Source of the DNA: an uncultured Mycoplasmatota bacterium
Lineage (GTDB): Bacteria > Bacillota_I > Bacilli_A > RF39 > UBA660
Assembly (NCBI GenBank): GCA_947645535.1
Contig: CANSDD010000021.1
Coordinates: 1 to 18,426 of the forward strand
DNA length: 18,426 nucleotides
Direction: 5' to 3'
The notes under the pieces are model-generated. The model was not told the origin of the DNA and searched no databases. It saw only the letters and a program-made list of their open reading frames with translations. Shown piece by piece: positions 6,741 to 16,000 of the stretch. Both the position numbers and the translations under genes were made by a program. How positions within the stretch are numbered: the stretch's first letter is position 1; each line of letters begins with the position of its first letter.

Positions 6741-6850
6741 GAAATTGACAATAGGAACCCAAGTATATGAGTTATTCAGTTTGTAAACAGAATATATTCA
6801 TAAGCTACTTGCGATGAATTTTATCATATACTTGCCTATTGAGCAATTTC
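6741..6850 (+). ncRNA. Structured element A: bulged long hairpin, probable mRNA leader
   Basis: The element has an outer helix GAAATTG/CAATTTC (6741-6747 with 6844-6850). After a small internal loop comes a second helix CAATAGG/CCTATTG (6749-6755 with 6835-6841). A 5'-side bulge AACC (6756-6759) precedes a third helix CAAGTATATGA/TCATATACTTG (6760-6770 with 6824-6834). The tip holds two small hairpins: 6775-6792, and ATTCAT/ATGAAT (6796-6801 with 6814-6819) with loop AAGCTACTTGCG. That is 25 Watson-Crick pairs in the trunk without mismatch. The ribosome binding site of the coiled-coil gene (GGGAG 6864-6868) follows 13 bases later, so a translational leader is plausible. A matching element lies inverted at 17897-18010. 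No known RNA family was recognised. Confidence 0.75.
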
Positions 6851-6878
6851 TTATTTTTTAAAAGGGAGTGATAATAAT

Positions 6879-7124
6879 ATGGATTTTTTAAGATTAAATA
6901 ATGAATTTCAAAATTTACAAAAGAAATTAGAAGATAGTGAAAGATATATAAAAGGTATCAATAACTATTTAAAAAAAATAGAAAAGGAAATAATAAAATT
7001 AGAACAAAAAAATGAAACCGAAAAAGATATTATACAAAAGTTTGTTAATAATCTACTTATAGAAATAAAAAAGCAATTTAAGGCATCGCTAGAGGAAATT
7101 GTAAACGTCAATAATAAAGGATAG
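6879..7124 (+). CDS. Small coiled-coil protein upstream of the coupling ATPase
   Basis: The 81 residues form almost one continuous helix with heptad spacing of leucine and isoleucine (LQKKLEDSERYIKGINNYLKK, then EIIKLEQ), so an oligomeric coiled coil is likely. It has no membrane segment. ATG 6879 is supported by GGGAG at 6864-6868. It ends six bases before the VirD4 gene, indicating co-translation with the coupling protein. A role as a partner of VirD4 or of the relaxosome is inferred from position; no family was recognised. It is directly downstream of structured element A, which may control its translation and that of VirD4. Confidence 0.75.
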   Translation: MDFLRLNNEFQNLQKKLEDSERYIKGINNYLKKIEKEIIKLEQKNETEKDIIQKFVNNLLIEIKKQFKASLEEIVNVNNKG

Positions 7125-7130
7125 AATATT

Positions 7131-9263
7131 ATGAGTTGGGAATTAAATTTAGTATTACTTATAATTGTTTTAATGATTTTCTTTCTTTATTATATTGAAC
7201 CAAAATTTATAAGGCAAAAATTAAATAACAAAAATGAGCATGGCTCAGCTAGGTGGTCTAGTATAGGTGAAATAAAAAAGAACTTTAGAAAAGAAGATTT
7301 AAACCATCTTAATAAAATAGGATTTCCTATTTATTTCGATAAGTTTTTAAATAAAGTATGGTTTGATGATGAAACGCCACATTGGTGTTATTTAGGGAGT
7401 AGTGGTTCCGGAAAGTCTTCTACGAGTGTAATTCCTTTATGCAGTTTTCTAGCAAATGCTAAAACTAAACGCTCAGTTTTTGTAACGGATCCAAAGGCAG
7501 AAATATTTTCTAAAACAAGTAAAATGTTTGAAAATAATGGTTATAAGGTATTAACTGTTGACTTTAGATGTCCAGAAAAATCTAAAAAGATAAATCTATT
7601 AGAGCCATGTATTTTAGAATTTGATAAGCATATTCAGTGTGAAAACAATATAAAACGTTTGGAAGATGAAAAGGATATTATAGAAAAAAGAAAGGTAATT
7701 ATAAATTCTGAAAGCGAATATATAAAAAATAAAATCAATGATATTTTAAAGGAAGAACCAAGTTTTTCAAAAGAAGATTATCTATCATATTTAGATAATG
7801 ATTATAGTGTTTTAGTAGATAGGTTAGTTGAAGTTTGTGATGAACAATTTAATCAAGAAAATTTATCTATGACACATTATGCAGAGTGTAACCGTTTGAT
7901 TAGTTCTATTAGTTCTATGATTACGAATGATAAAGAATCGAAAGATCCTTTTTGGAATAATTCAGCTAGAAATTTATTAGAGGGACTTATAGGTTTATTT
8001 TTAGAAGATTATAAAGATAATAGAATTACTAGAGATAAGATTACTCTTACTTCTATAAAAAAATTTCAAAATAGTTCTATGACAGAAGAAAACACTGAAG
8101 TATTTAAAAATTATATTGAATCCAAACCTTATGGTTCTAAAAGTAAAGATTCTTTATTATCTATTATTTCTAGTAGTGAAAATACATATAAATCTATTAC
8201 CAGCGTTTTTAATGAGAAAATGTCCTTGTTTGATGATGTGAATGTTGCTAATATTACTTCTAGTTCTGATTTTCCTTTTGATATTTTAGGTAGAGAAAAA
8301 ACAGTTTTATACGTTATTGTTCCAGATGAAGATAAAACGTACTTTAGCTTTGTTACAATTCTTGTAGGTCTAATTTATAAGGAATTAGTAAAACTTGCTA
8401 ATGAACAAGAAGATAAAATTTTACCAGTTCAAATAGATTTTTTACTTGATGAATTTGCTAACTGTCCACCATTTTTAGATCCGAGTATTGAAAAAATGGT
8501 TAGTGTTGCACGTTCTAGGGGAATGCGATTTCACCTATATATTCAATCCTTTTCTCAATTAGATAGTATATACGGGAAAGAAATAGCACAATCTGTCCTT
8601 GATAATACTGGTTTATGCTACTTAAAAACGAACACTCAAGAAACAGCTGAAGCAATTAGTAAGAGGCTTGGTTCAAAAACTTTGGAAAGCAATTCTATAA
8701 ATTATTCTATAAGTTTAACAAATGCTAGTGGTAGTAAAGGAACAAATTTAATTGGTCGGTATTTGCTTACAGCTGACGAAGTAAAGCAACTTCATTTTAA
8801 AACCATAATTTTTCCTACGAGAGGTTATCCAATTTTACGCAATACTGTTTTTTATAAAAAGTTTAAATGTTATAAAGGTGGATGTGTCAATCGAGAAATT
8901 ACTCATCTCCAAAAATTAGATAATACATATTATACTGTTGATGATATAAAAGCAGGAAAGACACGAGGCTTTAAAATTACAGATAATACAACTGCAGAAC
9001 AAAAGAAAAAATTAGAAGAACTTATTGAGAAAATAAGACCAGAATTTGATACAGTTAAAAACAATGTAGAATATTTAACAGAAGAAAATAGAGTAATAGT
9101 TTTCGTGGGGTTTTATAATCCGTTATCAGAAAATAAAATATTTAATATAACTCGGCAAATTGATGAAGATTTATATGAGTGGAACTTAAAATGTAATGAC
9201 AATATAGAAGAATTATATGCAACCCAATTAGAAATTAGTTTGCTGTTAAATGGGGAATCATAA
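7131..9263 (+). CDS. VirD4/TraG-type coupling protein (T4CP)
   Basis: Coupling proteins are hexameric inner-membrane ATPases that bind the relaxosome and feed DNA into the type IV channel. The 710-residue protein has one N-terminal membrane segment (about residues 5-22). An EHGSARWSSIGEI stretch (36-48), typical of TraG-family proteins, is followed by Walker A GSSGSGKS (89-96) and TDPKAEIF soon after. Walker B is DFLLDEFAN (D440/E441). The region after it (SVARSRGMRFHLYIQSFSQLDSIYG) is also characteristic. Many relatives have two membrane segments; only one is evident here. A long charged insertion (about 170-250) would correspond to the all-alpha domain that contacts substrates. The start has AAAGGA at about 7116-7121. 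The next gene overlaps the stop by one base. Confidence 0.95.
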   Translation: MSWELNLVLLIIVLMIFFLYYIEPKFIRQKLNNKNEHGSARWSSIGEIKKNFRKEDLNHLNKIGFPIYFDKFLNKVWFDDETPHWCYLGSSGSGKSSTSVIPLCSFLANAKTKRSVFVTDPKAEIFSKTSKMFENNGYKVLTVDFRCPEKSKKINLLEPCILEFDKHIQCENNIKRLEDEKDIIEKRKVIINSESEYIKNKINDILKEEPSFSKEDYLSYLDNDYSVLVDRLVEVCDEQFNQENLSMTHYAECNRLISSISSMITNDKESKDPFWNNSARNLLEGLIGLFLEDYKDNRITRDKITLTSIKKFQNSSMTEENTEVFKNYIESKPYGSKSKDSLLSIISSSENTYKSITSVFNEKMSLFDDVNVANITSSSDFPFDILGREKTVLYVIVPDEDKTYFSFVTILVGLIYKELVKLANEQEDKILPVQIDFLLDEFANCPPFLDPSIEKMVSVARSRGMRFHLYIQSFSQLDSIYGKEIAQSVLDNTGLCYLKTNTQETAEAISKRLGSKTLESNSINYSISLTNASGSKGTNLIGRYLLTADEVKQLHFKTIIFPTRGYPILRNTVFYKKFKCYKGGCVNREITHLQKLDNTYYTVDDIKAGKTRGFKITDNTTAEQKKKLEELIEKIRPEFDTVKNNVEYLTEENRVIVFVGFYNPLSENKIFNITRQIDEDLYEWNLKCNDNIEELYATQLEISLLLNGES

Positions 9264-9484
9264 TGTATGTAGATAATTTAGGAAGTATCATTCGATTTGA
9301 AAGGAAATGTTGGGGAATGAGCCAAAACAGACTTGCTAAACTTTCGCACATAGATAATGAAGAGGTTATGGAAATTGAATCTGGAAAAAACAAGAATCCA
9401 GATTTTTTTATAATGTTGAATATATGTGAAGCCTTACAAATTAGTGTCTTTGACTTTTTAAAAGATAAAAATATGAAATTTTAG
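9263..9484 (+). CDS. Small XRE/Cro-type HTH regulator
   Basis: This 73-residue protein is a single HTH domain of the lambda-repressor type. FERKCWGMSQNRLAKLSHIDNEEVMEIESGKNKNPD (about residues 11-46) contains both the helix-turn-helix and the usual E-x-G-K/R-x-x-P turn. ICEALQISVFDFLKD closes the fold. It has no effector or protease domain. Its ATG overlaps the coupling-protein stop by one base and the sortase gene follows after 15 bases, so it is made inside the transfer operon rather than from a divergent promoter. A feedback regulator of transfer genes is plausible. The binding site is unknown; the oriT promoter repeats are candidates. Confidence 0.85.
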   Translation: MYVDNLGSIIRFERKCWGMSQNRLAKLSHIDNEEVMEIESGKNKNPDFFIMLNICEALQISVFDFLKDKNMKF

Positions 9485-9499
9485 ATTGGGGGAATATTT

Positions 9500-10096
9500 A
9501 TGAAAAAAATATTTTTGGTTATTTCCATTTTTATGGCATTTATTGGTATATCAATACTAATATATAATTGTTATCTGGATAGTAAATATCAAAATACTGA
9601 TCAAGTATTATTACAAGAATTTTTTGAAGATTTCGACAATTCAAAAGAAGAAATATTACATGTTGAAGAAGTTCAAGAGGAACAATCAGTTCCAAGTACT
9701 GCTTCCTATCTAGCTGTTATAGAAATTCCTAAGATATCACTTTATACAGGAATTGTTATGAGTAATACCTCTTATACAACGATAGATAGAAATGTGAGTA
9801 TTTATCCCACTTCTGATATGCCGAATATTAAGAATGGAAATTTTATATTATTTGCTCATAATGGAAACAGCAGAGTTTCTTATTTTAAAAATATATATAA
9901 ATTAAAAAATAACGATGAAATTTATATTTATTATAATAATATAAAATATACATATAGGATTATCAAAAATTATGAAGTTGCTATGACAGATAGAACACCC
10001 CTCAATAAAATGGATCAATCTATTATTACTTTGATTACTTGTAAATCTGGTAATGACAAGTATAGGACTATTGTTGTTGGTGAGATGATAGAGTGA
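9500..10096 (+). CDS. Sortase-family transpeptidase
   Basis: Sortases are membrane-anchored cysteine transpeptidases that link surface proteins to the wall or build pili. The 198-residue protein has an N-terminal membrane segment (about 4-23), then a linker, then the sortase barrel from about residue 70 (YLAVIEIPKISL). The catalytic triad is recognisable: H120 in FAHNGN, C181 in TLITC, and R189 in DKYRTIV. The length suits a compact class B, D or E-like enzyme; I cannot assign the class. ATG 9500 follows TTGGGGGAA at about 9485-9493. The stop overlaps the giant gene's GTG by four bases. No LPXTG-type substrate is encoded in the window, so its target (probably a conjugative adhesin) must lie elsewhere. 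Confidence 0.9.
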   Translation: MKKIFLVISIFMAFIGISILIYNCYLDSKYQNTDQVLLQEFFEDFDNSKEEILHVEEVQEEQSVPSTASYLAVIEIPKISLYTGIVMSNTSYTTIDRNVSIYPTSDMPNIKNGNFILFAHNGNSRVSYFKNIYKLKNNDEIYIYYNNIKYTYRIIKNYEVAMTDRTPLNKMDQSIITLITCKSGNDKYRTIVVGEMIE

Positions 10097-13000
10097 TATA
10101 TGAAATTACAAAAAATAATAGTAATCTTTTAAATTTCCTAAAATTTTCATCTCAATTTTATAAGGCACAATATTACAATTTTGAAAATGTTTTGCATTTA
10201 TATGAGGTTTGTCCAACAGGAAAGGCATTTGGTAAATATGAGGATTGGAATAAAATTGGTAGAAGAATAAAATCTGGAGAACATGGATACCGTTTACGAG
10301 GTAATAATAATTGGTCTTTTGTAGTATTTGATATATCTCAAACTTGGGGAGCAAAAGCAATTTTTCCAAAATTTGATAAAACTAAAATGATAGCAATTGT
10401 AGATTATTTAATTGAAAATTATAAATTAAATAATAGAGATGAAATGATAGAAGATAGAAAAAAATTTTATTGTACTGTCTACGATATTAGCATGAAAAAT
10501 ATTGATAAGAAAAATTATAATTTTTCGGATAAAGAAAAACATTTTATTTCAAGCGTAACAGCATTATTAGTTTTAAATAAATGTAATTATGAAATAGATG
10601 ATTTATTAGAAGATAATCTTTTATCTGATATAAAAAGAGATGAATTTAGTTATTTACTAGATACGTCTTATTATTTTTATAGAAATACAATGTTTGAAGT
10701 TAAGGCTTTAGAAAAAAAATTATTATCATTAGAAAAGAATAATAAAGAAAACTCTTATGTTCAACCATCACTTTTTTCACTAGAAGAAACAAATGAAGAA
10801 CAAAAGGAACTCATCAATGTTTTAAAATTAGGTAATAATTTTTCAAAAGGTGATGAGCATATTTATCGCATTATTACTTCATCAATCAATAGAAAAGATA
10901 AAATAAGGGAACTAAAGGATAGTTTTGGTACTGGTGGGAGAACTTATACATATTTAGATGGTGAATCTGGTTGGATTGATTATGATTCTAAGGGAATTAC
11001 AATTCATCCAAATGATGACTATGATATAGTTTTAAGTTATAATTGGGATCAAGTATATTCTTGCTATAAAGATTTAATTGACAATCGGGAATATCCAGAA
11101 AAAGATTTGCTAGAAAAATTAGAAACATTAGAGCATAATAAAAATGAAATACTAAATAATCAATATCATTTAACTAATCTTGATATTACATATCAATTTT
11201 TAAATATTTTATATGATAAGTACCCACTGCCAGAATTAAAAACTCTTATAGATAAAGTTGCTGAAGATAAGCAATATGTAGAATGTTATTTTGAAACTTT
11301 GGAAGACTTGCAAGATACTGTTTCACTATTAAATTATTATATAGATAATAATTTAATTAAAAAGGAAGATATTGATTCTATTTATTTTGTTACGCCAGAA
11401 TATAATAAAGAAGTTTCTAATGAAGAACTAGATTTAGTTTCTAAGGAAGAATACGAAAAGGTTTTAGAACCAATCTCATCTATCGGGGAAGAACATAAAG
11501 AGCAGATTGATATTTCAAATTATATTGGCAAAACATATATTTTGAAAGCAGAAGATCAATTTGTTTTATCATCTAATGGTGAGGAAGAGGAAGAACCAGA
11601 AACATTTGATATTGTATATAAATTTATAGGTCTTGATGAAGAAAATAGGAATTATGGACTTGTTGAAGATACTAATGTTGGTGAAATAATTCAAGAAGAT
11701 TTAGATACCATTATTAAATCAATAGATAGTAGAGAATTAGAAAAAGAAAATTTTATTGATAATTTATGTAGGACTTATTATGATAAAATGGGTACTGAAG
11801 AATTAGAAACTTTAGACTTAAATCTTGAAGGGGAATTACAAACTTTCTCTTTGAATGAACACTATAAATATATTGATATAAAAGAAGAATTTGATAGTTC
11901 ATTACTTTATATGATTAGTATAAAAGAAAAACTTGGCTCTGTTTACACAATTAGTGACGTAATTTCTACTCCAGAAGGAAATTTTATTGAAGATTATAAA
12001 TTGACTGATAAAGAATATAATGATTTATTTGATAAAGGGTTGGATAAACATATTGATTATGTTGAGGGATTAGATTATGAGCCAGATGCTGAGTATTATG
12101 AAGATAGTATAGATGAAATAAATAGTACAATAGAAAATATTCCAAGAAAAAATGAACAACAGGAATTAAATTTATTCGATGATGAATTGGACTATGATTT
12201 ATCTTTTAGAAAAGATGATGAATTAAAATTAAATGTAACTAGTAAAATACCAAAAGAGCCATTATATCGGGTAGTAGAGCAGACCGTTATTCCTACTGTT
12301 GATGGAGTAACTTTATCAGATAAAACATATAATTATTATGATCGTGATGGAAATAAAATAGAAAATTTTGAAAATAATAATATTCCAAAACAAAATTATC
12401 ATATTAAAGAAGATTATATATATAATGGTTTAAAGTCAAAATTTAAAAATAATATAGAGGCAATTAAAATACTTCGTGTTTTAGAGAAAGAGAATCGTAA
12501 TGCTACAGAAGAGGAACAAACCATTTTATCGAAATATACTGGTTGGGGTGGAATTTCTGAGGCATTCAACAAAAGGAAAACAGGTTGGACTGATGAATAT
12601 ACAGAACTTAAAAATTTATTGACTGATGAAGAATATAGAAAAGCAAGTGAATCTACTTTAACGTCTTTTTATACACCAAATAATGTTATTAAAACAATAT
12701 GGAAGATAATTGAAAAGATGGGCTTTAAAAACGGAAATGTTTTAGAGCCAGCAATGGGTATTGGAAATTTTTATGGTAATCTTCCAAGTAATTTAGAAAA
12801 CTCAAAATTATACGGAATAGAGTTAGACAGTCTAAGTGGTCGAATTGCTAGAAAATTATATCCAAATGCTGATATTGAAGTAAATGGGTATGAAGATACT
12901 AGGTATCAAGATAATTTTTTCGATTTGGCTATTAGTAATATTCCGTTTGGTAATATTCCTATATATGATTCAAAATATAAACATACTAATTTTTTAATTC

Positions 13001-16000
13001 ACGATTATTATTTTCAAAAAACTTTAGATAAAGTTCGTGCTGGTGGTATTATAGCATTTATAACTTCTACTGGTACAATGGATAAAAATGATTTTCGTGT
13101 GAGAAAATATATAGCAGAACGTGCCGATTTAATCGGTGCTTTTCGTTTGCCTAATGATACATTTAAAAATATTGCAAACACAAAAGCTTCAACAGATGTG
13201 ATTTTCTTAAAAAAGAAAGATAGATTAGAAATAGGTGCAAATCCTTCTTGGCTTAATATAAGTTATACAGAAGATAACATTCCAATCAATAATTACTATA
13301 TAGAACATCCAGAAAATTTGTTGGGTGAAATGAAGTTTGATCCCTCTATGTATGGTGATGAAAAATTTACATCTTTGCACCCATTAGAAAATATAGATTT
13401 AAATGATTTGTTAAATAAAGTAGTTGATAATTTTGAAAGTGATATATATAAACCTGTTGAGTTAGAAGATGAGATGAAAAGAAATGAAACTATTGAGGCA
13501 CTCCCAAATATTAAAAATAATGCTTATGTAGTTATAAATGACAAAGTATATCAAAGAAATGATTCAATTATGATACCTTTAGAAAATCAAGAAGGAAAAA
13601 CCTGTGAAAGAATTAAGGGTATGATTAAAGTTCGTGATAGTTTAAAAAAAGTGTTTGATATTCAATTATATGATGGAACAGATGAAGAATTAGAGATAGC
13701 ACAAGATGATTTAAATTATACTTATGATGAGTTTATTAAAAAATATGGTTTTTTGAATGATATTGTTAATTTGCGTGCATTTAATGACGATCCAGATTGT
13801 TATTTACTTTCTTCTATAGAAGATGATTATAAAGAAAATGATAAGACTTTATATAAAAAAGGAATTGTATTTTATGAAAGAACTTTAAGGAAAACAAATG
13901 AGATTTTGAATGCTGATAATCCAATAGAGGCTCTTACAATTTCCTTAAATGAACATGGTTTTGTTGACATACCATATATAGCAAGTCTTATTGGAATGGA
14001 AGAACAACAAGTAATTGAAGAATTAGATGGTTTGATTTATAAAGAGCCAGATATTTCAGAAGAAAAAGAGCAAGACGTTTGGGTTACATCGGCAGAATAT
14101 TTAAGTGGTAATGTTCGTGAAAAATTAAATAAAGCACAAATATTAAATGTAGATGGCTCTTTAGATAAAAATATTGAGGCTTTGAAGCAAGTTCAGCCAG
14201 AGGATTTAAAAGCAGAAGATATTGATATTTCTTTGGGGGCAGTATGGATTCCACCACGAATTATCAAAAAATTCTGTGTTGAATTGGTTGGAATAGATGA
14301 GCTTTATGAAGATAGACTTGTAATTGATTATGTTCCAGAGATGAATAGTTGGTTTTTACAAAGGACTGGTATTCGTTTTGATTATGGCGATACGAGAAAT
14401 ACAAAAACATGGGGAACAAATCGAGCAGATGCTTTAACTTTGATTAAAACCTCTTTGAATTTAAAAAACATATCTATTTTTGATAAAACAGATGATGATA
14501 GGCAAGTTTTTAATGCAAAAGAAACAGCAATTGCACGTGAAAAACAAAGCGAAATAAAAGAAGAATTTAAATCATGGGTGAATCGTAATGAGAGAATTAA
14601 AGATGAATTAGTAGATATTTATAACAAGAGATTTAATTCTATACGTTTAAGAGAATATGATGGATCAAATTTACGATTTAAAGGTATGGCTACCAATATA
14701 ACTTTACGGGAGCATCAAAAAAATGCTGTTGCTCGTATTTTATACGGGGGAAATACATTATTGGCTCACGCAGTCGGAGCTGGGAAAACATTTGAGATGG
14801 CAACAGCTAGTATGGAATTAAAAAGGCTTGGCATTGCAAATAAGCCAATGTTTGTGGTTCCTAATCACCTAACTGAGCAATGGGGAAGTGAATTTTTAAG
14901 GTTATACCCACATGCCAATATTCTTATAGCAACAAAAAAAGATTTTCAAAAAAATAAACGCAAAAAGTTAATGGCTCGTATTGCTACTGGGGAATGGGAT
15001 GCGGTAATTGTAGGACATAGCTCTTTTTGTAAAATTCCTGTTTCAAGAGAATTGCAAATTAATCATATCAATGAAGAAATAAGAAATATAAGTATAGCAA
15101 TAGAAAGATTACAAGCAGAACATGGTGAATATTTAAGTGTAAAAAAAATGGAGGCAACACAAAAAAGTCTTTCTAATAATCTAGCTAAATTATTAAATGA
15201 AGATAGTAAAGATGACGGTGTTACGTTTGAACAATTAGGAATAGATTATTTATTTGTTGATGAAGCACACGAGTTTAAAAATTTAGCATTATTTTCTAAA
15301 ATGACAAATGTGAGCGGTGTTAGTGGAGTTGCAAGTCAAAAGGCAAGTGATTTATATATGAAAATTCAATATTTAGATAGCTTGAACCCAAACAAGTCTG
15401 TTGTCTTTGCAACTGGAACTCCTATTAGTAACAGTATGGCAGAACTTTATACAATGCAAAAATATTTACAGCACAATACATTAAGGCAAATGGGACTTGA
15501 TTATTTTGATAGTTGGGCAAGTGTTTTTGGTCAAACAGTAACAACCATTGAACTTTCACCGTCAGGTGATGGATTTAGAAATAAAACTAGGTTTGCCAAA
15601 TTTAACAATGTTCCTGAATTACTGAATTTATTTAAAAATATAGCAGATATTCAAACCGCTAAAACATTGAAGCTTCCAGTTCCTAATTTAAAATTTAATC
15701 GTTATGAAATTGTTTCAGCTCCTAAAGGTAAAGAACTGTCTAAATATATTGAAGAATTGGTAGCACGAAGTGAAGATATAAAATATAATAGGGTACAGCC
15801 TCATGAAGATAATATGTTAAAGGTCACTAACGATGGGCGAAAAGCAGCACTTGATTTAAGATTGGTTGGTGATAATATGCCTGATCTTCCAGATAGCAAA
15901 GTAAATATAGCAGTTAGAAATATTGCTAAAATTTATGAAGATACAAAAGATAATCATTTAACTCAATTAGTTTTCTGTGATTTATCAACTCCTAAATCGG

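Noticed and set aside
6745..6773. Perfect TTGACA at 6745-6750 as a promoter -35
   Set aside because: No acceptable -10 lies 16-18 bases downstream (TGAGTT region), and the hexamer is part of the conserved helix strand of elements A and B.
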